Origin: Pandoraea aquatica
GTDB taxonomy: Bacteria; Pseudomonadota; Gammaproteobacteria; Burkholderiales; Burkholderiaceae
Reading direction: 5' to 3'
Assembly (NCBI RefSeq): GCF_902459565.1
Contig: NZ_CABPSN010000002.1
Span: 248,001 to 312,000, forward strand
DNA length: 64,000 nucleotides
Shown: positions 56,344 through 64,000 of the stretch, one piece after another
Position numbering within the stretch: the stretch's first letter is position 1
How the letters are laid out: every line of letters begins with the position of its first letter
Position numbers and translations under genes: made by a program
Notes under the pieces: model-generated
The model's input: the letters and a program-made list of their open reading frames with translations, nothing else
What the model was told of the DNA's origin: nothing
The model's database searches: none

Positions 56344-56895
56344 ATGGAGCAATATCACGGCACCACCATCGTCTCCGTTCGGCGCGGCGATCAGGTCGCG
56401 CTTGGCGGTGACGGACAGGTCACGCTCGGCAACATCGTGATGAAGGGGACGGCGCGCAAGGTCCGCACGATCTATGACGGCAAGGTCATGGTCGGCTTTG
56501 CGGGCGCTACCGCAGACGCCTTCTCGCTGCTCGATCGTTTCGAGGCGAAGCTCCAGAAGCATCAGGGGCACCTCACGCGCTCGGCTGTCGAACTCGCGAA
56601 GGACTGGCGTACCGACCGCATGCTGCGCCGTCTCGAAGCGATGATGATCGTCGCCGACGCGGAAACCACGCTGGTCATCACCGGTAACGGCGATGTGCTC
56701 GATCCGGAAGGCGGTGTCGCGGCCATCGGTTCGGGCGGTTCCTACGCACAGGCGGCTGCACGCGCGCTGGTCGAGAATACCGATCTGACGCCGGCCGAGA
56801 TCGTCAAGAAAGCGCTGACGATCGCGGGCGAAATGTGCATCTACACCAACGACAATCACATCATCGAATCGCTGCCGCCCAAGGCCGCGAAGTAA
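56344..56895 (+). CDS. hslV: ATP-dependent protease subunit HslV
   Basis: The proteolytic dodecamer core of HslVU. It has 183 residues from ATG 56344. The catalytic Thr is the first of TTIVSVRRG, which lies after MEQYHG, so a six-residue propeptide must be removed, unlike E. coli where only Met is removed. Other motifs are [11 protein letters not shown] and [14 protein letters not shown]. The hslU start is 130 bases downstream. Confidence 0.96.
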   Translation: MEQYHGTTIVSVRRGDQVALGGDGQVTLGNIVMKGTARKVRTIYDGKVMVGFAGATADAFSLLDRFEAKLQKHQGHLTRSAVELAKDWRTDRMLRRLEAMMIVADAETTLVITGNGDVLDPEGGVAAIGSGGSYAQAAARALVENTDLTPAEIVKKALTIAGEMCIYTNDNHIIESLPPKAAK

Positions 56896-57025
56896 CGACG
56901 GACGACGCGCGTGCCGCAGCAGGTGGACTCCTGCGGCACGATCTGCCGGCCGGTGGCTGATCGGGTATCGACAGCTGTCCGGCCGGGCGTCGCCCTCCTT
57001 GCGAACCCCTAATCTGGCGAACGTC

Positions 57026-58384
57026 ATGACCCATATGACCCCCTCCGAGATCGTTTCGGAACTCGACAAACACATCATCGGCCAGCACAAGGCCAAGAAG
57101 GCTGTTGCGGTGGCGTTGCGCAACCGCTGGCGTCGTCAGCAGGTGGCTGAGCCCCTGCGTCAGGAAATCACGCCGAAGAACATTCTGATGATCGGACCGA
57201 CGGGCGTCGGCAAGACCGAAATCGCCCGCCGTCTGGCCAAGCTCGCCGACGCGCCGTTCATCAAGGTCGAAGCCACCAAGTTCACCGAAGTCGGCTATGT
57301 GGGCCGCGACGTGGACAGCATCGTGCGCGACCTCGCGGAAATCGCGATTAAGCAAACGCGCGAAGCGGAAATGAAGAAGGTGCGTACCAAGGCCGAAGAT
57401 CGCGCCGAGGACCGCATTCTCGATCTGCTGTTGCCGACGGGCCGCGAATCGTCGCGCGACATTCGTTTCGGGTCGGCGTCGGTGGAAGCCGAGCCGGGCG
57501 GCGAAGATAACGCCACGCGTCAGACCTTCCGCAAGCGTCTGCGCGAAGGCGCGCTCGACGACAAGGAAATCGAACTCGAAGTCGAGATCCCGGCGCAGGG
57601 CATGGAAATCATGGGCCCGCCGGGAATGGAAGAAATGACCGAGCAGATCAAGGGCATGTTCGCGAATCTGGGCAACCAGAAAAAGAAGCGTCAGAAGCTC
57701 AAGATCAAGGACGCGCTCAAGATCCTGACCGACGAAGAAGCGTCGAAGATGCTCAACGACGAAGAGGTCAAGCAACTGGCACTGCGCAACGTCGAGCAGA
57801 ACGGCATTGTGTTCCTCGACGAGATCGACAAGATCGCCACGCGCAGCGAAGTGGGCGGCGGCGACGTCTCGCGCCAGGGTGTGCAGCGCGATCTGCTGCC
57901 GCTGGTCGAAGGCACGACCGTGAGCACGAAATTCGGCATGATCAAGACGGACCACATTCTGTTCATTGCGAGCGGAGCGTTCCATCTGGCCAAGCCGAGC
58001 GATCTGATTCCGGAACTGCAAGGCCGCTTCCCGATTCGCGTCGAACTCGAATCGCTGTCCGTCGAAGACTTCGAAGCGATTCTCACGCAAACGGACGCGA
58101 GCCTCGTGAAGCAGTATCAGGCGTTGCTGGCGACCGAAGACGTGAAGCTCGAATTCGCGCCGGACGGTATCAAGCGTCTTGCGGAGATCGCGTTCTCGGT
58201 CAACGAGAAGACAGAGAACATCGGCGCACGCCGTCTCTACACCGTCATCGAAAAGTTGCTCGAAGACATTTCGTACAGCGCAGGCAAGCAGTCCAACGAA
58301 GTGGTCACGATCAACACCGAGTACGTGAACCGCTTCCTGGAAGAAGTGGCGCAGAACGAAGATCTGTCGCGCTACGTGCTGTAA
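57026..58384 (+). CDS. hslU: HslU AAA+ unfoldase
   Basis: The ATPase ring that unfolds substrates for HslV. ATG 57026 ([20 protein letters not shown]) gives 452 residues; a TTG at 56999 is less likely. Walker A is [15 protein letters not shown], Walker B is [12 protein letters not shown], and the intermediate I-domain lies between about 110 and 245. The arginine and sensor regions are [12 protein letters not shown] and [18 protein letters not shown]. The C-terminal EDLSRYVL is the conserved tail that docks into HslV. Confidence 0.97.
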   Translation: MTHMTPSEIVSELDKHIIGQHKAKKAVAVALRNRWRRQQVAEPLRQEITPKNILMIGPTGVGKTEIARRLAKLADAPFIKVEATKFTEVGYVGRDVDSIVRDLAEIAIKQTREAEMKKVRTKAEDRAEDRILDLLLPTGRESSRDIRFGSASVEAEPGGEDNATRQTFRKRLREGALDDKEIELEVEIPAQGMEIMGPPGMEEMTEQIKGMFANLGNQKKKRQKLKIKDALKILTDEEASKMLNDEEVKQLALRNVEQNGIVFLDEIDKIATRSEVGGGDVSRQGVQRDLLPLVEGTTVSTKFGMIKTDHILFIASGAFHLAKPSDLIPELQGRFPIRVELESLSVEDFEAILTQTDASLVKQYQALLATEDVKLEFAPDGIKRLAEIAFSVNEKTENIGARRLYTVIEKLLEDISYSAGKQSNEVVTINTEYVNRFLEEVAQNEDLSRYVL

Positions 58385-58446
58385 AGCGCATGCCGTGACC
58401 GATCGTGCGAGGCTGACAGGTCATACCTGCAACTCGCATGAACAAG

Positions 58447-58490
58447 CACCCCAAACGTTGGACGTCGAGCCAACTTTGGGGTGTTTTTTT
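58447..58490. terminator. terminator of hslVU
   Basis: CACCCCAAA / TTTGGGGTG with an inner GTTGG/CCAAC stem, followed by seven T residues, 62 bases after the hslU stop. It ends just before the convergent gene at 58493. Confidence 0.93.
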
Positions 58491-58492
58491 GC

Positions 58493-59656
58493 CTAGCCGG
58501 TCGACGACGATGCGTCGGCCGATTGTATGAGGGATGTTCGGTAAAACGCCGAGGGGGTCGCCTGTTGTTCGGGGAGCCAGTGGAGGTTCACGTTCGGCAC
58601 CGGATCGCAACCGGTTCCGACGTTTTGCGCGAGATGCAGATGATGGTGACGTCGCGCCTGTTCGATGCGCGTCCAGGCGGTGGTCGAATCGACAACGGGG
58701 ATCATCGCCGGAGAGAAACTCCCCTCGGTTCGAACATACGGTCGAAGGGCGGGCGCTTCGCACTCGCCGAACTGCGCGACGCGTGAGGACGACGCTGAGG
58801 TGGCGGGGGCGCTCGTCGGTGTGGTGATCCCGGGCATGAAGGGCGCAGCATTCATTGGAATGATGGTCTGAATGGGAGGCAGTCGACGCGTTGCCCCCGG
58901 AGGAACGCCCGATAGCAGGGCATTGAATCGCTCCTGAGGAATTTCGACGCTGCGCGGCGGTATTGGTGTGTTATCGACCAACATCTGCCCGCCCACACGC
59001 GAGAGTTTTCCCGACGGCGTCAAGACCTCCCGCAACTGGTTGCGTTGCACGCCGAGCGCCGACGCCAGTTTCGAGAATCCACCGGCGGCGGCACGAAGCG
59101 CTTTGCCGTGGCGCGACAACGCGCGCAGGTTGTTCTGACTGAAGGCATATTCCTTGTGTTCGAGTCTTGCACGCCCTGACGGGCGAGTATCGCCAAAGTG
59201 ATCGACATATTTACCGAGTGTCGTGCGGGGAATGCCGTACTTGTTGGCAACACCCGTGATGCCGCCGAGCCTCTCGTACTCCTCTTTTGGGATTCTCAGA
59301 ATCGTGTCGCGGTGCTTGCACGGGCGAGAAGGAAACGACCTCCGGGCTTTCGCCGGTTTCGCCTGATCTGCCGACGTGGCGCGTTTCGCCATGAGCCGCT
59401 GCACGATAGATCGCTGCAATGGGTCGGGCATCAGGTCAGTCGACGGGTTCTCAAGCGTGGACGTTGAGGAGACAGTGTCGTGTGCGATCTGCAAGTCAGA
59501 CGTCGACACCGTGGTGTCCGGTGAGTCGGCGACGTCTGCGCACGCGCGCGCCGTGTCGGGTGGATGCTCGTCTTCGGGTTGCCGCAAGTACGACCACGAC
59601 GGGGGAATCGGCGATACGCGCATGACCGGCACACTCCTGGTGTGGGATGAAGTCAT
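58493..59656 (-). CDS. unknown protein with repeated helix-turn-helix-like units
   Basis: I do not recognise a family. The 387-residue frame has no signal peptide. Residues 1-80 are Ser/Thr/Asp-rich and disordered-looking; 85-113 are basic (KRATSADQAKPAKARRSFPS). Two helix-turn-helix-like units follow: GITGVANKYGIPRTTLGKYV (132-151) and GFSKLASALGVQRNQLREVL (193-212). IPKEEYERLGG (122-132) and IPQERFNALLSG (239-250) also match each other, hinting at modular repeats. The C-terminal part is Pro/Ala/Ser-rich with HHHLHL. The start at 59656 lacks a clear ribosome-binding site; an in-frame ATG at codon 12 is possible. DNA binding or a secreted effector are both possible. Confidence 0.6.
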   Translation of the reverse strand: MTSSHTRSVPVMRVSPIPPSWSYLRQPEDEHPPDTARACADVADSPDTTVSTSDLQIAHDTVSSTSTLENPSTDLMPDPLQRSIVQRLMAKRATSADQAKPAKARRSFPSRPCKHRDTILRIPKEEYERLGGITGVANKYGIPRTTLGKYVDHFGDTRPSGRARLEHKEYAFSQNNLRALSRHGKALRAAAGGFSKLASALGVQRNQLREVLTPSGKLSRVGGQMLVDNTPIPPRSVEIPQERFNALLSGVPPGATRRLPPIQTIIPMNAAPFMPGITTPTSAPATSASSSRVAQFGECEAPALRPYVRTEGSFSPAMIPVVDSTTAWTRIEQARRHHHLHLAQNVGTGCDPVPNVNLHWLPEQQATPSAFYRTSLIQSADASSSTG

Positions 59657-59830
59657 GCCAGCGTCGCCAAACCGACGTCGCTGCGATTGCAGATAAGGCG
59701 CATGGGGCGCGCCGTGGCGCGTAAGGGAAGATGAGCGTGCGCGCTAGCGCAATGCCGGCGTGCGCAGACGGGGGAACGCGATGTCCCGGGGCACCGCCAC
59801 GCGATTGTGACGTTGCCCTTGTCCGCAGCG

Positions 59831-60373
59831 TTACTGCTTGACCGGTCGCTTGAGCAGCTTGCGTTGCAGCGTGCGGCGATGCATGTTCAGCGCGCGGGCG
59901 GTGGCCGAGATGTTGCCGTTGTGCTCGGCGAGCACGCGCTGAATGTGTTCCCACTCCAGACGCGCGACCGACAGCGGCGACGGGTTTTCGATGGCTTCGT
60001 CCGCCTGCGTTTCGCTCGCGTCGCTGCGCAGCGACGCAAGGATCGTGTCGGCATTGGCCGGCTTGGCGAGGTAGTTGTCCGCACCGTCCTTCACGGCCTG
60101 CACGGCGGTAGCGATGCTCGCGTAACCGGTCAGCACCAGCATGCGGGCTTTCGGTTGCAGCGCGCGCAGCGGTGCGATGAGCGGCAGACCGGAGTCGTGG
60201 CCGAGATGCAGGTCGACCGAGATGAGATCGAACTGACGCGTGCGAGCCGCGAGCAGGGCGGCGGCGCTGTCGCCGGCAATCTGCACGTCGTAGCCGCGAC
60301 GGGTCAGTGCGCGGGCGAGCGTTTCGGCGAAGACGACGTCGTCGTCGATAAGAAGGAAGTGGGAGGCGTTCAT
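59831..60373 (-). CDS. regA: RegA/PrrA/ActR-family response regulator
   Basis: A 180-residue two-domain regulator from ATG 60373. The receiver has LLIDDDVVFAE and the phosphoacceptor Asp in LISVDLHLGHDSG, with Lys in LAKPAN. A short Pro-containing linker leads to a Fis-type helix-turn-helix (GNISATARALNMHRRTLQRKL), which is nearly invariant in this family of redox regulators. Its ATG overlaps the kinase stop (ATGA), so the pair is translationally coupled. Confidence 0.88.
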   Translation of the reverse strand: MNASHFLLIDDDVVFAETLARALTRRGYDVQIAGDSAAALLAARTRQFDLISVDLHLGHDSGLPLIAPLRALQPKARMLVLTGYASIATAVQAVKDGADNYLAKPANADTILASLRSDASETQADEAIENPSPLSVARLEWEHIQRVLAEHNGNISATARALNMHRRTLQRKLLKRPVKQ

Positions 60374-61638
60374 GTCTGACTCCGCGAACCGAAGAAGAAA
60401 GTGGCCATCGGCAGGCGCAATTCGGCGCGCGTGCCTTGCGGCGTGTTGGGGGTGAGGGTGATGTCGCCGCCGAGACGTTGGGCGCTGGCAAAGGCGAGAT
60501 ACAGCCCCATGCCGTGTCCGCCGTGCGTGCTCATGACGGGAGAGTTGCCCAGTCGGGTGCGCAGCTCGGCGGTCATGCCGGGGCCTTCGTCGCAAACGGT
60601 GAAGCGTACGTCGTCGGGCGTGGCGGCCACATCGAGCGTGACCGACGACGGACTGAAGTACGCCGCGTTATCGAGCAGGATCGTCAGGATCTGCCCGACC
60701 TGCACGGTGTCTTCGATACGCGTGGTCAGCTCCGGCGGCACGTGCAACTGGAATTGCACCTGCGGATGACGCAAGCGCCATTGCGTGGTGAACGCAGGCA
60801 GCCATTCGGCCATCGCCTGACGCACGGGTGCCGCCGCGCGCATCTGCACATGACCGATCGCGCTCTTGCACAGCGCTATCTGTTGCTCCAGCGTTTGCAG
60901 ATCGGGCTCGAACGACTTCAGCGCGTCGTTGCCCAGACTCTCGCTGCGAAGCTCGCCAACGACCACAGCCATCGTTGAGAGCGGCGTGCCGAGTTCGTGT
61001 GCGACGCTCGCAGCCTGCGCGCCCAGCGCGGCCATCCGTTCGTCGCGCAACAGACGCTGCTCGGCGCGGGCGAGTTGTGCGTCGCGAGCGCGAAGGGCGC
61101 GCGACATGCGCGAGACGAACCACGCGATCACCAGCACGCTCACCACGAAGTTCACCCACATCCCGGCAAGGTGCAGACGCAGCAGATTGCCCGGATCGGC
61201 GAGATCGAGCGGCACGTACTGGAAGTTCAGTGCGCCGTATGCGACGAGCGAGAGCAGCGCCAGTTGCGATGCATTGCGCCACGGCAGCACGGCGGCGGCA
61301 ATGGCCAGGCCGGGCAGGAATAGCGAGACGAAGGGGTTGGTTGCACCGCCGGAGAAGAACAGCAGCGCCGTGAGCGCGGCCAGATCGACCAGCAACTGGC
61401 TCATCAGATCGAGATCGGTGCGACGCTTTGCCCGCTCGATGCCGCGTCGCGCGCGTATCCACGTGAGCACGTTGAACAGCACTTCCAGCGCGACGATGGT
61501 GAGCATCGGCTCCAGCGGAAGCCGCACGCCTAACCAGAGTTGCGCGACGCCGATGGTCGCCAACTGGCCGACGATCGCCAGACAGCGCAGCCAGAAAAGC
61601 TGGACGACGTTCGTCCGCTCGATGGGGAAATGAGTCAT
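60370..61638 (-). CDS. regB: RegB/PrrB-family redox sensor kinase
   Basis: A 422-residue membrane histidine kinase from ATG 61638 with about six N-terminal helices. The heptapeptide GGATNPF, between helices in FFSGGATNPFVSLFLPG, matches the quinone-binding GGXXNPF of RegB. The H-box is SVAHELGTPLSTMAVVV. A Cys 43 residues later (IALCKSAIGH) sits where RegB has its redox-active Cys265. ATPase motifs are ILLDNAAYFSP, CDEGPGM and GGHGMGLYLA. In other Proteobacteria RegBA controls respiration and energy genes in response to quinone redox state; targets here are unknown. Confidence 0.9.
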   Translation of the reverse strand: MTHFPIERTNVVQLFWLRCLAIVGQLATIGVAQLWLGVRLPLEPMLTIVALEVLFNVLTWIRARRGIERAKRRTDLDLMSQLLVDLAALTALLFFSGGATNPFVSLFLPGLAIAAAVLPWRNASQLALLSLVAYGALNFQYVPLDLADPGNLLRLHLAGMWVNFVVSVLVIAWFVSRMSRALRARDAQLARAEQRLLRDERMAALGAQAASVAHELGTPLSTMAVVVGELRSESLGNDALKSFEPDLQTLEQQIALCKSAIGHVQMRAAAPVRQAMAEWLPAFTTQWRLRHPQVQFQLHVPPELTTRIEDTVQVGQILTILLDNAAYFSPSSVTLDVAATPDDVRFTVCDEGPGMTAELRTRLGNSPVMSTHGGHGMGLYLAFASAQRLGGDITLTPNTPQGTRAELRLPMATFFFGSRSQT

Positions 61639-61906
61639 ACGACAAGTGTACCAAGTCCGGGTCACGCGCCATCGGGCGTTGCGAGGCGCTGCGACACTCT
61701 GCCGCATCGGTCTGAGGCTGGGTATTACGCGGGCGGCACACGCTTTTACCGACGCACGACTACAATGGTCGTTCACGTTTTGCGCGACATCTCGCCGCGC
61801 AATGTCTTCATCCGAAAGACAGACATGGATTGGGATGGACCGGCGTCGGACAGACTTCACCGATGCGGGTCATCCGTCAGCCCGTCGACAACAAAAAGGA
61901 GTTTGC

Positions 61907-62407
61907 ATGAAGCACAAGCTTTTGGTGGCGGCCGCATTCAGTCTTGGCATGGCGTCGGCCTCGGTCTTCGCACAGTCGCAGGTAGACGTGTCCGACGCGT
62001 GGGCACGCGGTACCGTCCCGGGTCAAACGTCGTCCGCCGTCTATATGACGCTCCAGGCGCATCAGGCGACCACGCTGCTCAGCGTGAGCACCCCCGCCGC
62101 TGCGAACGCGGAAGTGCATGAAATGAAGCTCGAAGGCACGGTGATGAAGATGCGCGCGCTGCCCAAGGGGCTGCCGCTGGAGGCCAACAAGCCGGTGGCG
62201 CTCAAGCCGGGCAGCTATCACATCATGCTCACGGATCTGAAGGGGCCGCTCAAGACGGGCGACACCGTGCCGGTGACGTTGAAGTTCGAGACGGCCGACC
62301 ATAAGACGTCTGAGCAACTGGTGAAGGCCACCGTGCGTGACCTGACGGCGGGGGCGCCGGCCGGTGGCGGCATGGCGGGTATGGCGCACGGCGCGCACAG
62401 TCAGTAA
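61907..62407 (+). CDS. periplasmic copper chaperone PCu(A)C
   Basis: It delivers Cu(I) to cytochrome oxidase. It has 166 residues with signal peptide (LLVAAAFSLGMASASVFAQS, cleaved near residue 22) and ribosome-binding site AAGGAG before ATG 61907. The copper ligands are HEM (in EVHEMKLEG), a following Met-x-Met (VMKMRALP) and HIM in GSYHIMLT, the H(M)X10MX21HXM pattern. A short His/Met-rich tail (GMAGMAHGAHSQ) may add copper binding. It is divergent from regBA. Confidence 0.92.
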   Translation: MKHKLLVAAAFSLGMASASVFAQSQVDVSDAWARGTVPGQTSSAVYMTLQAHQATTLLSVSTPAAANAEVHEMKLEGTVMKMRALPKGLPLEANKPVALKPGSYHIMLTDLKGPLKTGDTVPVTLKFETADHKTSEQLVKATVRDLTAGAPAGGGMAGMAHGAHSQ

Positions 62408-62418
62408 GCGTCGCGTCG

Positions 62419-62715
62419 CTAAATAGCGGTGTCCGGATCGGCGGCGGTGCCGTCGACCGTTACGCCAGCGGCGACGAGCGCTGCGCGCAGGCAGGCGGGG
62501 CAGAGGCAGGCCCCCACGCCCAGCCGGGCCGACGCGGGCAGGTGCGGCCAGTCGAGGCACCAGCATCGCACGGCGCTATCCGTGCTATCCGCGCCGCCGC
62601 CGCTTCCCGTCTCTCCGCTTCCCAGCGCCACTGCCCCACACGCCACCACCGCACCGCACTGTGGGCAGCGCGACGGATCGACCGGCTCAGCCTTCGTGTC
62701 GAGGATCATCGGCAC
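62419..62715 (-). CDS. small cysteine-rich CWC-family protein
   Basis: A 98-residue cytoplasmic protein with cysteines in SRCPQCGAVVACG, RCWCLDWPHLP and ACLCPACLRAAL. The CWC tripeptide and the spacing fit the Cys-rich CWC family, probably a small metal-binding protein of unknown role. Starts at ATG 62715 and ATG 62709 are both possible. It converges on the copper chaperone gene with 11 bases between stops. Confidence 0.75.
   Translation of the reverse strand: MPMILDTKAEPVDPSRCPQCGAVVACGAVALGSGETGSGGGADSTDSAVRCWCLDWPHLPASARLGVGACLCPACLRAALVAAGVTVDGTAADPDTAI

Positions 62716-64000
<1,285 letters not shown>

Overview
The window is a high-GC chromosomal segment of a betaproteobacterium. The gene order is typical of Burkholderiaceae: rsmB-DUF4390-ntrY-ntrX, mreBCD-mrdA-rodA divergent from gatCAB, and metK divergent from lpxL-dapF-DUF484-xerC. 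Protein character fits Pandoraea/Burkholderia, though I could not run a taxonomic search. Most of the sequence is housekeeping core, interrupted by a few accessory blocks.

Layout. 1-4.9 kb: end of rsmB, an exported DUF4390 protein and an NtrY/NtrX-like two-component pair. 5.0-5.1 kb: tRNA-Phe with its own promoter and terminator. 5.4-7.2 kb: queCED (7-deazaguanine synthesis). 7.4-11.7 kb: an accessory island with a proline-rich protein carrying three PPxY and two PSAP motifs, a DsrE protein, a Sel1-repeat protein, and an orphan fragment of an SPI-1/Bsa-type type III secretion operon (PrgH-like ring, PrgI-like needle, truncated PrgJ-like rod) that ends tail-to-tail against another truncated gene. 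11.9-18.1 kb (minus): the rod-shape cluster. 18.6-22.6 kb: gatC-gatA-lipoprotein-gatB. 22.8-28.2 kb: ppk2 and an RND efflux pair. 28.7-37.4 kb: a compact type IVb (R64 Pil-like) pilus operon. 37.4-42.7 kb: GMC alcohol dehydrogenase, AidB-like acyl-CoA dehydrogenase and aldehyde dehydrogenase. 42.8-49.3 kb: metK, lpxL, dapF, DUF484, xerC and an RlmI-like methyltransferase. 49.3-50.2 kb: an EamA permease. 50.4-56.0 kb: a zinc-homeostasis block. 56.3-58.4 kb: hslVU behind a sigma-32-like promoter. 58.5-59.7 kb: an unknown protein with repeated helix-turn-helix-like units. 59.8-61.6 kb: a RegB/RegA redox two-component pair. 61.9-62.7 kb: a PCu(A)C copper chaperone and a Cys-rich CWC protein. 63.2 kb to the end: argB, cut by the window edge.

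How parts work together. The zinc block looks like one regulon. A Zur-like Fur-family repressor precedes a His-rich COG0523 (ZNG) GTPase, a DksA with only one of the four zinc-finger cysteines, a small His-rich membrane protein and a TonB-dependent receptor. Near-identical palindromes (core TGCAAC-N3-GTTGCA) lie before the repressor gene and before the small protein. The pilus block holds pilin, TcpQ-like protein, secretin, PilO2, PilP, ATPase, inner-membrane platform and prepilin peptidase, but no retraction ATPase. The most unusual observations are the PPxY/PSAP protein beside the orphan type III secretion fragment, the recombination scar that ends that fragment, and the zinc-block operators.
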